This document shows, one piece after another, positions 1 through 7,414 of a DNA stretch of 42,510 bases. Source of the DNA: Bauldia sp. (lineage in GTDB: Bacteria; Pseudomonadota; Alphaproteobacteria; Rhizobiales; Kaistiaceae). The notes under the pieces were generated by a model. The model ran no database searches, had not been told where the DNA came from, and saw only the letters and a list, made by a program, of their open reading frames with translations. The position numbers and the translations under genes were made by a program. The stretch's first letter is position 1; each line of letters opens with the position of its first letter. The stretch covers positions 1 through 42,510 of the forward strand of contig JAGRKZ010000127.1 in assembly GCA_020442065.1 (NCBI GenBank). The letters are read 5' to 3'.

Positions 1-329
1 ATGGTGTCCATCATGCCCGGCATCGAGGCCCGGGCGCCCGAGCGCACGGAGAGCAGCAGCGGCCGCTCCTCGCCGCCGAGGGTCTTGCCGGTGGTCGTCT
101 CGATGCCGGCGAGCGCCGCTTCGACCTGTTCGCCGAGATCCCCGGGGTAGCTGCGGCCGTTGGCGTAGTAGTGGGTGCAGACCTCGGTGGTGACGGTGAA
201 GCCGGGCGGCACCGGCAGGCCGAGATTGGCCATCTCGGCGAGGTTGGCGCCCTTGCCGCCCAGCAGGTTGCGCATGTCCGCCTTGCCTTCGGCCTTGCCG
301 TCACCGAAGCTGTAGACCCACTTTGTCAT
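1..329 (-). CDS. ppdK: Pyruvate, phosphate dikinase, N-terminal part (runs off window)
   Basis: Pyruvate, phosphate dikinase interconverts pyruvate + ATP + Pi with PEP + AMP + PPi in the cytoplasm. Only about 109 N-terminal residues are visible; the rest lies left of position 1. The translation starts [15 protein letters not shown], followed by [20 protein letters not shown] and then [16 protein letters not shown], the hallmark of the nucleotide-binding domain of this family. The ATG at 329 is followed directly by family-typical sequence, which supports that start. It is divergent from the cNMP-binding gene at 522, with about 190 bp between them for both promoters. Confidence 0.93.
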   Translation of the reverse strand, partial: MTKWVYSFGDGKAEGKADMRNLLGGKGANLAEMANLGLPVPPGFTVTTEVCTHYYANGRSYPGDLGEQVEAALAGIETTTGKTLGGEERPLLLSVRSGARASMPGMMDT

Positions 330-521
330 CCTGCGTGTCTTCCCGTCGCCTTGCGCCCCCACGCGCACCGCTTCCCTACCGGTGCGGCGAACCCGGTTCA
401 ATAGGACCATTGCCGCACGGCGGCCGAGGTGCGGCCCTCACGGAAAATGTGTCGCAGTGCTACGCTCGGCTGGCCGTCATGAGTCGGCCGCTGACGCCCA
501 CGCGAAACCAAGGAGGTCAGG

Positions 522-1148
522 ATGACTCTCGCTCATGTCCTCGGCTACGTGGCCGCGATCCTCCTCGTCGCATGCTTCGCGATGAAGACCTTGCCCTGGG
601 TCCGCTACCTTGCGATCGCCGCCGCCGTTGCGCTGGGAGCCTACGGCATCGTCGCGGCTCATTATGTCGTGATCGCACTCGCCGTCATCCTCGTGGCGGT
701 GAATGTCTGGCGGCTGTGGGAGGCGGAGCGTCTGGTCGGCGGGGCCCGGGCCGCCGCGGCCGGAGCCGGTGCGCCGGTGACGGTCGACTGGCTGCTCCCG
801 CACATGGAGGCGGTGGCGCTGCCGAAGGACCATGTCCTCTTCCACAAGGGCGATCCGGCCGACGCCATGTACTACATCGAGCATGGCCGGATCGAGTTCA
901 AGGAGGTCGGCGTCGAGCTCGGCAAGGGCAGTCTCTTCGGCGAGATCGGCGTCTTCTCGGTCGCCAATGTCCGGACCGCGACCGCCGTCTGCCTCGAGGA
1001 CACCCGGCTGCTTCGGGTATCGGCGGAGCGGATGCGGGAGCTGTTCTACGAGAACCCCGACTTCGGCTTCTTCCTCGTCGGCATCATCGCCCGCCGGCTG
1101 ACCGAGGACCTCGAGCGCGCCAGCGGCGGCCGCATCCAGCCGCTCTGA
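522..1148 (+). CDS. Membrane-anchored cyclic-nucleotide-binding domain protein
   Basis: A 208-residue protein with two or three hydrophobic helices in about residues 1-65 (MTLAHVLGYVAAILLVACFA, then a second stretch ending ALAVILVAVNVWRLWEAE). A cNMP-binding beta-barrel of the CRP/cAMP-channel type follows at about 88-190. Barrel signatures are LFHKGDPADAMYYIEHGRIE and GSLFGEIGVFS; the usual phosphate-binding R-[TS]-A appears as VRTATA. There is no C-terminal HTH, so it is not a CRP-type regulator but probably a membrane-tethered ligand sensor. A strong ribosome site (AAGGAGGT) precedes the ATG. It converges on nadQ, with 5 bp between stop codons. Ligand and partner are unknown. Confidence 0.85.
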   Translation: MTLAHVLGYVAAILLVACFAMKTLPWVRYLAIAAAVALGAYGIVAAHYVVIALAVILVAVNVWRLWEAERLVGGARAAAAGAGAPVTVDWLLPHMEAVALPKDHVLFHKGDPADAMYYIEHGRIEFKEVGVELGKGSLFGEIGVFSVANVRTATAVCLEDTRLLRVSAERMRELFYENPDFGFFLVGIIARRLTEDLERASGGRIQPL

Positions 1149-1153
1149 TTCCT

Positions 1154-2140
1154 CTAGCGCGACCGGACGCGCAGGCCCGGCGCCGGGCGTTCGTTCAAGA
1201 CGTCGCGGCGAAACCGGAAGAGCGCGGCGGGACGGCCGCGCTTCGGCCGGCTCTCGCCTCCGGTCGGCTCGACCAGCGCTGCCGCTTCGACCAGCCGGCG
1301 AAAGTTCTGCTTGTGGACGTGGTGACCGGAGATCGCCTCGACCGTCTGCTGCAGCTCGGTGAGCGAGAACTCCGGCGCCATCAGCTCGAACACCACCGGC
1401 CGGTACTTGAGCTTGCCGCGCAGGCGCGAGATCGCCGTCGCGAGGATGCGGCGGTGATCGAAGCGCATCGGCGTTCCGCCCGCCGTGCCGGGGAGGACGC
1501 CGACGGGGGCGGGGCGACCGTCGCGGACGGCTTCCGGCACCAGCCCGGCCGAATAGAGCAGCTCGTAGCGGTCGAGGACGCGCTCCTCGTCCCATGGCGC
1601 GTCTTCGGTGCCGAAGGCGAGGCTGACCCGCTCGCGCCGGCCGAGCGGTCGTGCCGCGGCGCTCTCGGTGCTCCGGTCGCGTGCCCAGCGCCGCAGCGCC
1701 GGGAGGATCGCATCGTCGAGCAATGACGGGCGTCCGCCCCGCCAGTCCTCCCAGGGGAAGTAGTCGTACCAGCGCCGCCACGCCGCGCGGGCGCGACCGA
1801 GGGCGCCGGCGGAGGCCGCGCCGGTGCGGGTCAGCGCCAGGTAGCCGACCGAGACCAGGTGCGGACCGACGTCGCCGGGCCGGGCGTGGCGGCCGCGGTC
1901 GCCGAAGGTGTAAAGCTGCTCGACATAGCCGAGATCGAGCATGGTCTGCTCTTCCACCCAGGCGCGGAGGCCCATGTCGAGCGTGCGGTGGAGGATCGGG
2001 TCGAACGGGCCGAAGGGCAGGCCGTCGGGCTGGGCGTCATCGTCGGAGGCGACCACCAGGATCAGCGGTTCGCGATCCTGCACGGCGACGATTGCGGCCG
2101 CGAGGCCGATCTCGATCGGTGGCCGCCCGATCTCCTCCAA
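1154..2140 (-). CDS. nadQ: NUDIX-type NAD regulator (NadQ/COG4111-like)
   Basis: A 328-residue protein with an N-terminal NUDIX-like fold (AAAIVAVQDREPLILVVASD, later GPHLVSVGYLALTR) and a C-terminal winged-helix-like region (residues about 240-328, with LRGKLKYRPVVFELMAPEFS, VHKQNFRRLVEA and a basic tail). This matches alphaproteobacterial NadQ/COG4111, regarded as a transcriptional regulator of NAD biosynthesis. No intact catalytic NUDIX box is evident, in line with a sensing role. It lies 5 bp downstream of the phosphatase gene and is the last gene of the ygfZ-HD-phosphatase-nadQ run. The family call is good; the exact regulatory role is inferred from the family. Confidence 0.78.
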   Translation of the reverse strand: MEEIGRPPIEIGLAAAIVAVQDREPLILVVASDDDAQPDGLPFGPFDPILHRTLDMGLRAWVEEQTMLDLGYVEQLYTFGDRGRHARPGDVGPHLVSVGYLALTRTGAASAGALGRARAAWRRWYDYFPWEDWRGGRPSLLDDAILPALRRWARDRSTESAAARPLGRRERVSLAFGTEDAPWDEERVLDRYELLYSAGLVPEAVRDGRPAPVGVLPGTAGGTPMRFDHRRILATAISRLRGKLKYRPVVFELMAPEFSLTELQQTVEAISGHHVHKQNFRRLVEAAALVEPTGGESRPKRGRPAALFRFRRDVLNERPAPGLRVRSR

Positions 2141-2145
2141 CGGTG

Positions 2146-2667
2146 CTACCCGTGGAGCGCCAGCGAGAACGGGGTGTTCTCGGGCGTGAACTCGCCGCGC
2201 CCCATCTCACGGACCGCATCGACCATGCGGCCGTTTCGGCCGAGGATATCGTCGCCGACCGCGACCAGCCGGGAGTTGGGAAGAGCGTGCCGCGAGGCCG
2301 CGCGCATGCGGCGGGCGATGTCGGCCTCGTCGCGCTCGGGCTTGAGAGCGCAAAGGGTGATGAAGGCCGCCGCCGTGGACCGGCTGATGCCGGCGAAACA
2401 GTGGACGACGATCGGCCGGTCTGCCTCCCATCCGCCGACGAACGCGATCAGCTGCTCGACGTGGTTATGCCCCGGCAGCACCATGCCGTCCATCGGGTCG
2501 ACGATGTCGTTGATGCCGAGGAAGAGGTGGTTGGCCTCGGGGATCGACTGCGGGCGCATGACGGGCGTCCCGTCATTGATCAGGCTGACGAGGTGGCTGG
2601 CATTGGACTTCGCGACGGTCTCGGCGATGCGGGAGAGCGGACAGACATAGACGCGCGGCATGGTCAT
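2146..2667 (-). CDS. Tyrosine-phosphatase-like protein (HCX5RS)
   Basis: A 173-residue cytoplasmic protein with the Cys-dependent phosphatase P-loop HCFAGISRSTAA; the nucleophile is Cys90 and the phosphate-binding arginine is Arg96. An upstream INDIVDPMDG segment (residues 52-61) could supply the general-acid Asp. The physiological substrate is unknown; family members are annotated as protein tyrosine phosphatases. A second ATG six bases downstream (2661) has an AGGA at good spacing and may be the true start. It sits between the HD hydrolase and nadQ on one strand with very short spacing, which suggests a nucleotide or NAD-related role, although that is only contextual. Confidence 0.85.
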   Translation of the reverse strand: MTMPRVYVCPLSRIAETVAKSNASHLVSLINDGTPVMRPQSIPEANHLFLGINDIVDPMDGMVLPGHNHVEQLIAFVGGWEADRPIVVHCFAGISRSTAAAFITLCALKPERDEADIARRMRAASRHALPNSRLVAVGDDILGRNGRMVDAVREMGRGEFTPENTPFSLALHG

Positions 2668-2721
2668 CCTGTGGGAGCGGGTGTTCTCGGGGCGCGATTC
2701 TACGCCGCCGTTGGCCTGCGG

Positions 2722-3333
2722 TCATCCGCTTGCTGCAGCAAGCAGGACCTTGAAGCGGGCGAGGAAGCGTTTTTCGGCGGTTGCGGCCGGCCACGGCTTG
2801 AGGTCGAGGCGGTCGGCCTCGACTCCGCGCGGGTTGCCGAAGAACCTGCGCGCCTCCGGCTCGCTGAAGCCGGCGACGCGGGTGGCCTCGTAGAAGGCGG
2901 CGATGCGGTCGGCGGCCTTGATCATGGCCGTAGTCCGGGCCGGCAGCGGCGTCGGCACGCCGAAGCGGCGGTGGATGGCGGCGAGCAGCCGCGCCTCGAT
3001 CGCCCTGTATTCCCCGCCAAGCAAGGCTTTGAACGGCGAGATCAGGTCGCCGATGACATACTCCGGCGCATCGTGGAGCATCACGGCAAGGCGGCCTCTG
3101 GCGTCGAGCTGCGGCGCGGTCATCCCGGCGATGGCGTCGACCAGCAGCGTGTGCTGGGCGACCGAGAAGGCGTGCGGCCCCTCGGTCTGGCCGTTCCAGC
3201 GGGCGACCCGGGCGAGACCGCGGGCGATGTCCTCGATCTCGACGTCGAGGGGCGAGGGGTCCAGCAGATCGAGCCGCCGGCCGGACAGCATGCGCTGCCA
3301 GGCACGGGGCGGGGCACTGGTTCGGTCGGGCAT
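2722..3333 (-). CDS. HD-domain hydrolase (YfbR-like)
   Basis: A 203-residue HD-superfamily phosphohydrolase. Metal-binding residues are visible in order: His in GPHAFSVAQHTLLV, the HD doublet in LAVMLHDAPEYVIGD, and a later Asp in IKAADRIAAFYEATR. This arrangement resembles YfbR-type 5'-nucleotidases, so a nucleotide monophosphate substrate is plausible but unproven. I chose the ATG at 3333, which has AGGA six bases upstream, over the in-frame GTG at 3387. The gene lies between ygfZ and the phosphatase gene on the same strand, probably in one transcript. Confidence 0.85.
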   Translation of the reverse strand: MPDRTSAPPRAWQRMLSGRRLDLLDPSPLDVEIEDIARGLARVARWNGQTEGPHAFSVAQHTLLVDAIAGMTAPQLDARGRLAVMLHDAPEYVIGDLISPFKALLGGEYRAIEARLLAAIHRRFGVPTPLPARTTAMIKAADRIAAFYEATRVAGFSEPEARRFFGNPRGVEADRLDLKPWPAATAEKRFLARFKVLLAAASG

Positions 3334-3407
3334 GGCGCGATCCTGATCGTCGTCCCATGGTCGCCGATTCGGGTGGTCGGTCGCCACCCGTTGCGGATGG
3401 CCGACGA

Positions 3408-4292
3408 TCAGGAGGCCTCTGCGCCGTCTTCTCCGCCGTCCTTTGGCCAGTCGAAGCCTGCCCAGGTGGGGAGGGTCAGTTCGACCGGTGCGGCCGCTGC
3501 CATCAGCGGCACGCCCGCGTCCCTGGCCCGCTGGGCGCGATCGAGGCGGGCGATGGCGAGGCCGAGATCGCCCTGGGCCGAGCCGAGCGTGCCGATCGGC
3601 ATGTCCCCGGCGGTCAGAGGAGTCCCGGCGGCGAGGCCGCTGCCCCGCACCGCCACCGGCCGGCGGCGGGCGGTGCCCCGGTGTTCCATCCGCGACACCA
3701 CCTCCTGGCCGACATAGCAGCCCTTCCTGAAGTCGACGCCGTGGAGCTGATCCATGGCCGCGTCGTGGGGAAAGGCGTCGCCATAGTCGAAGTCGACGCC
3801 GCCGCGCGGAACGGCGAGCGCGATGCGATGGGCCTCGTAGTCGGCTTCGGTCGCTTCCTCGAAGTCGGGCGCCATGTCGGCCCCGGGGGGCACGATGGCG
3901 CGCCAGCCCAGCGCCGGCAACCGGGGGTCGGGGGCGACCGGCCCGTCGAGAATCGGCGCCGCGCTGCCGCCCCAGGCGGCGGCGACGATGCGCTCGGCGC
4001 AGAGGTCGGCAATCTCGACCCTGGCGCGCAGCTTGTAGAGGCCGAGGCGGCGGACGAAGTCGGCGGCCAGCCCGCGGTCGATGTCGATGAGGATCCGCTC
4101 GCCGTCGCGGAAGGCGATGAAATCGAACAGGATCTTGCCCTGGGGGGTGAGGAGGCCGGCATAGGCCGCGCGCCCGTTGCCGATGCCGCCCACGTCGGCG
4201 GTGAAAAGGTTGTCGAGGAAATCTCCGGCGTCCGGGCCGCTGACGGCCACGACGCCACGGCTGGGCAGTTCGGCAATCCGTCCTTTGCTCAT
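3408..4292 (-). CDS. ygfZ: Folate-binding YgfZ/GcvT-domain protein
   Basis: A 294-residue protein with a GcvT-like N-terminal domain (LPSRGVVAVSGPDAGDFLDN) and the diagnostic YgfZ motif KGCYVGQEVVSRMEHRG near residues 190-206, whose Cys is essential in the family. YgfZ binds tetrahydrofolate and supports assembly or repair of certain Fe-S clusters. Length and motif fit the family. It is the first gene of the minus-strand run leading to the HD hydrolase, the phosphatase and nadQ. No frameshift or unusual residue was seen. Confidence 0.92.
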   Translation of the reverse strand: MSKGRIAELPSRGVVAVSGPDAGDFLDNLFTADVGGIGNGRAAYAGLLTPQGKILFDFIAFRDGERILIDIDRGLAADFVRRLGLYKLRARVEIADLCAERIVAAAWGGSAAPILDGPVAPDPRLPALGWRAIVPPGADMAPDFEEATEADYEAHRIALAVPRGGVDFDYGDAFPHDAAMDQLHGVDFRKGCYVGQEVVSRMEHRGTARRRPVAVRGSGLAAGTPLTAGDMPIGTLGSAQGDLGLAIARLDRAQRARDAGVPLMAAAAPVELTLPTWAGFDWPKDGGEDGAEAS

Positions 4293-4366
4293 GGCAAGCG
4301 ACCCTCCGCGGCGTTGGCGTGTCGCCTAACTAGGTGCGGGTATGCGACGCGGCAAGCGGCGAAGCG

Positions 4367-5056
4367 TCAGTCGCCGACCAGGAAGAACCGCCAGGTCCCG
4401 TCCGGGCCAAGCCCGATCCGGTAGGAGATGTAGGCGCCGTAGCTCTTCATGTCGTCGTAGTCGCCGGAGAAGACCAGCTTGAAGAGCTCCACCAGCTGGG
4501 GCGGCGTCAGCGCATCGACCGGATAGCGGGCGAAATAGGGCCAGACGTACATCTCGTCCGGCGTGCCGACGTCGACATGCACATAGCCTGCCTCGAGCAC
4601 CTCGATGATGATGGCGAGGATCTCGCGGCCTTCGGGATCCCCGGATAGCGCCTTGAGGGAATCGATCGGGTCGTCGGCTTCGGTGACGGTCAGGGCCGGC
4701 GGCTCGCCATTGGCCTCGAAGATCGCCCGCATCCGTTCCGGATCGCCGCTCGCCGCCGCCTCGATGATCTGCTCGCGAAGGCGCCTGACCGGGGGCGGCA
4801 GCTTCGCGGGGTCGTACTCGACCACCGGAATCTGGTCGGGTGGCACCCGGACCACGGCGCCACCCCGCTCGTCGCGGTTCCGCTCCTCGACGAGCGGATC
4901 GTCGGCCGGAATTTCGGGCATCGCCCGGTCGGGGGCATCGTAGGGGGCGAGAATCTCGGTGTCGGGAGGTGATTCCCCGACCGGCGAAGCTTCGGCGCCG
5001 CTCGCAATCAAAGCGCCGAGCACGACCAGCAACGCGCGCATACGCCTGTTGCGCAT
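4367..5056 (-). CDS. Secreted hypothetical protein
   Basis: A 229-residue protein of unknown function. The reading frame is open further upstream, but the ATG at 5056 is preferred: it has GAGGA at good spacing and starts a clear signal peptide (MRNRRMRALLVVLGALIASG, cleavage near AEA). The mature part begins with a Pro/Asp-rich linker (about residues 25-85), followed by a helical region with LREQIIEAAASGDPERMRAI and a C-terminal domain ending LGPDGTWRFFLVGD. It is probably periplasmic. It is divergent from the ATP-grasp gene and is followed, 74 bp on, by ygfZ. No enzymatic motif was recognised. Confidence 0.72.
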   Translation of the reverse strand: MRNRRMRALLVVLGALIASGAEASPVGESPPDTEILAPYDAPDRAMPEIPADDPLVEERNRDERGGAVVRVPPDQIPVVEYDPAKLPPPVRRLREQIIEAAASGDPERMRAIFEANGEPPALTVTEADDPIDSLKALSGDPEGREILAIIIEVLEAGYVHVDVGTPDEMYVWPYFARYPVDALTPPQLVELFKLVFSGDYDDMKSYGAYISYRIGLGPDGTWRFFLVGD

Positions 5057-5234
5057 ACCGTCCTCGGCAAGATCCACAAGTCGCAAAATCAACTCCTGAA
5101 ATCGACTATAGATCACGATGATCAGCCGGGTAAGGCCTGCCGGGGACGATCTGCGGGCCTGAAGTTCCCTCCACCGGCGATTCGCGGATGAATGCCTGTC
5201 GAGATCGGGGAATCGCGAGCTGTTCAGCGAACTG

Positions 5235-6083
5235 TTGCGACGCCGCGTCGCGGGCGAGGAGGCCGGCACGCCCCATCAGTTCGGCGAGAAGGCCGCCTGC
5301 CGGGCCTTCGCGGTCTCGATCGGGGTTGACGTCCCCCACCTTTATGCAGCCGCACCGACCTTCGACGGCATCGACTTCGCCGCCTTGCCCGAACGGTTCG
5401 TCATCAAGCCCGACGGGCTCTACGGGACCAAGGGCGTCTACCTTCTCACCCGGCAGGGCGACGGGCGCTATCGCGACCAGCTCCGGGGCGTCACCGTCAC
5501 GATCGATGAACTCCGCAGCGAGTACGCGCGACTGTCCGAGATGGTCCAGGTGCCGGCGCACTACAAGGTCCTGGTGGAGGAGTGGATCACCGGCGAGGAA
5601 AAGACCTTCGGCCCCATCCCGCCGGACTACAAGGTCTACGTCTTCTACGGCCGCCCGAAACTGATCCTCCAGGTCAACCGCAACCGGGAGGATCGCGGCA
5701 TCGGCTGGTTCGACGGCAATTTCCGGCCGCTTCGGGTCGACAAGGCGCTGAAAAGGGTTCCGGACGCCTATCACGCGGTCATGCCGGTCCTGCCCAGGCA
5801 CTGGAAGGCTGTCCTCAAGCTCGCGCGTCGGGTCAGCCTTGCGATGGAAGTGCCCTTCGTCAGGATCGATGCGTTTGCGTCCGATCGCGGCGCCGTCCTC
5901 GGCGAGATCACTCTGGCGCCGGGCGGGGCGGGCTATTCGTATCCCTTCACGCCGCGCTTCGATGCCGCCCTCGGGCGCGCCTGGGAGCGGGCGCTGACGC
6001 GGATCGACAAGGACCGGGCCAGCCAGGGCGGCAGGCCGGGGGCTACTGCACCGAGCGCAGGGGCGAGAACTCGAAGGCCTTGA
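5235..6083 (+). CDS. TupA-like ATP-grasp enzyme, N-terminus uncertain
   Basis: ATP-grasp carboxylate-amine ligase-like protein resembling the TupA family involved in cell-surface polymers. Seen are FVIKPDGLYGTKGVYLL (ATP-binding), YKVLVEEWITGEE, YKVYVFYGRPKLI and the metal-binding end FVRIDAFASDRG plus GEITLAPGGAGYSYPF. The start is a problem: the frame is open from 5163, yet the only conventional codon before the conserved region is the TTG at 5235, with no convincing ribosome site, and homologous-looking sequence (ELFSELLRRRVAGEEA) begins before it. The gene may start at a rare codon or be 5'-truncated. Its 3' end overlaps the convergent 90-residue gene by 41 bp. No other capsule or teichuronic-type genes are adjacent. 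Confidence 0.75.
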   Translation: MRRRVAGEEAGTPHQFGEKAACRAFAVSIGVDVPHLYAAAPTFDGIDFAALPERFVIKPDGLYGTKGVYLLTRQGDGRYRDQLRGVTVTIDELRSEYARLSEMVQVPAHYKVLVEEWITGEEKTFGPIPPDYKVYVFYGRPKLILQVNRNREDRGIGWFDGNFRPLRVDKALKRVPDAYHAVMPVLPRHWKAVLKLARRVSLAMEVPFVRIDAFASDRGAVLGEITLAPGGAGYSYPFTPRFDAALGRAWERALTRIDKDRASQGGRPGATAPSAGARTRRP

Positions 6084-6315
6084 TCCGCCGCGGCAGCGAC
6101 CCGGCAAGTTCGGCCACGGCATCCTCGCCGTAGGTCTCGATCAGCTCGGCGAGGGCCGTGAACAGGGCCGCATGGGCAAGAATCTCGGCGTCGACGCCCT
6201 CGTCCATCGCGGCGTTCCAGGCTTCCGAGAGATACGTGAGCGCAAGCCGTTTCTTCTCCGCGATCTGCCGATCGTCGGGAGCGCGCGGCCGCGGTTCCGT
6301 TGCCGTGACTGCCAT
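6043..6315 (-). CDS. Conserved small hypothetical protein (90 aa)
   Basis: A 90-residue, mostly alpha-helical, acidic cytoplasmic protein with no signal peptide or membrane segment. Its core AEKKRLALTYLSEAWNAAMD and DAEILAHAALFTALAELIET gives the impression of a conserved alphaproteobacterial family, but I cannot name a function. Its upstream region (6316-6446) carries three CtrA-like boxes, one only 23 bp from the start codon, so cell-cycle control is plausible. The gene overlaps the end of the convergent ATP-grasp gene. Confidence 0.72.
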   Translation of the reverse strand: MAVTATEPRPRAPDDRQIAEKKRLALTYLSEAWNAAMDEGVDAEILAHAALFTALAELIETYGEDAVAELAGSLPRRIKAFEFSPLRSVQ

Positions 6316-6337
6316 TGGGCGAATCGGTCCCCGTCGA

Positions 6338-6441
6338 ATGGTTAATGAAGATAAACGCTAGCACGCGGGCGGCCCGCGGCTAGGGGGAACGTGAAGGAAA
6401 GGTTAACGGCTGTTTAAGCCTTTGATCTATCGAGTTAACCA
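6338..6441 (-). promoter_or_regulatory. Cluster of three CtrA-like boxes
   Basis: Three matches to the alphaproteobacterial CtrA consensus lie in about 100 bp. TTAACCAT is on the minus strand at 6338-6345, a full TTAA-N7-TTAA box is at 6403-6417, and TTAACCA is at 6435-6441. The local sequence is distinctly AT-richer than its surroundings. The boxes are 23-126 bp upstream of the 90-residue minus-strand gene, suggesting CtrA control of that gene. This is motif matching only; binding is not shown. Confidence 0.55.
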
Positions 6442-6446
6442 CAGCT

Positions 6447-6854
6447 TCACTCTTCGCGCCCGTAGCGGGCTGCGATGTCGCGGGCGATCCGCGCTCCCTC
6501 CTGGACGTAGCGGTCGACGGCGAGCGAGGCGGCGGGCGTGCAACTCCGGTACACGGCCTCGAAGCTCTCGTAGCCCCGGTTGAAGGCGTCGGTGAGCCGG
6601 GCGACGCGGGTGCTGTCGGCTTGCTCGGCATCGATGAGGCCCTGCATCTGGTCGCGCCACAGCGTCCCTTCGCCGGCGCCGCAGAGCTGGCGGAGATAGT
6701 GAGTGGCGCCGAGAATCTCGGAGAGTCGCACGAGGCCGGCGTCGTACGGCGCGAGCTGCGGCGGCGAGGGCGGCGTGGCAGTCTCCTGGGCCTGGGCGGC
6801 GACCACGAGGAAGAGCCCGGCGAGGGGAACGGCGAGGGCAGTGCGCAGGGTCAT
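6447..6854 (-). CDS. TIGR02301 / DUF2385-like secreted protein
   Basis: A 135-residue protein with a signal peptide (MTLRTALAVPLAGLFLVVAA, cleavage after AQA) and a mature domain typical of the TIGR02301 family of alphaproteobacterial periplasmic proteins: LSEILGATHYLRQLCG, WRDQMQGLIDAE and FNRGYESFEAVYRSCT. Two Cys residues (in LRQLCG and YRSCTP) could form a disulphide. Function is unknown in the family. It lies 17 bp downstream of the NUDIX hydrolase gene, likely co-transcribed. Confidence 0.8.
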   Translation of the reverse strand: MTLRTALAVPLAGLFLVVAAQAQETATPPSPPQLAPYDAGLVRLSEILGATHYLRQLCGAGEGTLWRDQMQGLIDAEQADSTRVARLTDAFNRGYESFEAVYRSCTPAASLAVDRYVQEGARIARDIAARYGREE

Positions 6855-6871
6855 GAAGCGGCGGTATCCCT

Positions 6872-7324
6872 CTACGGCCTTCGGGCGGGGGCCGAATCGC
6901 CCCCGTCCGCGAGGATGCGTCGGAGGATGCGCTCGGTATCGGGCGTTTTTGGGAACCGGTCGAGATCGGTGACATCGACCCAGCGGGCTTCGGCCGCATC
7001 GTCACCCGCGACCGGCTCGCCCGCCCGCCACGTCCCGGAAAAGACGATCAGCACGTAGTGGCGCTCCGGCACGCCCGCCGCGTCGCGGAGGATGATCTCG
7101 GCATGATCGATCGGCCCGTCGATCGCGACCGTCACCGCCGTTTCCTCGAGCACCTCCCGCGCCGCTGCGTCGGCCAGCGTCTCGGCGAATTCGACCCGTC
7201 CGCCGGGGAACGCCCAGATCTCGGCGAGAGGAGGCCGGCCGCGCCGGACCAGGAGGACGCTCTCTCCCCGCCGCACCAGCGTGCTGACGCCAAGCTGCGG
7301 GCGCTCCGGAGGGGTCTCTGTCAT
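6872..7324 (-). CDS. NUDIX hydrolase (ADP-ribose pyrophosphatase-like)
   Basis: A 150-residue NUDIX hydrolase. The box begins at Gly42 and reads GRVEFAETLADAAAREVLEE, followed by TAV; the catalytic REXXEE residues are Arg56, Glu57, Glu60 and Glu61. The Gly near the end of the consensus (GX5EX7REUXEEXGU) is Ala63, a tolerated variant. Such enzymes cleave nucleoside-diphosphate-X compounds; ADP-ribose is a reasonable guess for this length, but the substrate is not fixed by sequence. It is the first gene of a short minus-strand pair with the TIGR02301 gene. Confidence 0.87.
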   Translation of the reverse strand: MTETPPERPQLGVSTLVRRGESVLLVRRGRPPLAEIWAFPGGRVEFAETLADAAAREVLEETAVTVAIDGPIDHAEIILRDAAGVPERHYVLIVFSGTWRAGEPVAGDDAAEARWVDVTDLDRFPKTPDTERILRRILADGGDSAPARRP

Positions 7325-7414
7325 GCGTGGGGCCCCCGAGATGGCGGCGGTTGGTGCCGGTGTGACGAGCCGCAGCTATAGCATCGGCACGCGGCGGCGT
7401 AATCTCGACTGGTC

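Noticed and set aside
1651..3717. A 688-codon plus-strand frame across the nadQ, phosphatase and HD genes
   Set aside because: It spans several minus-strand genes with clear catalytic motifs and has shadow-type composition.
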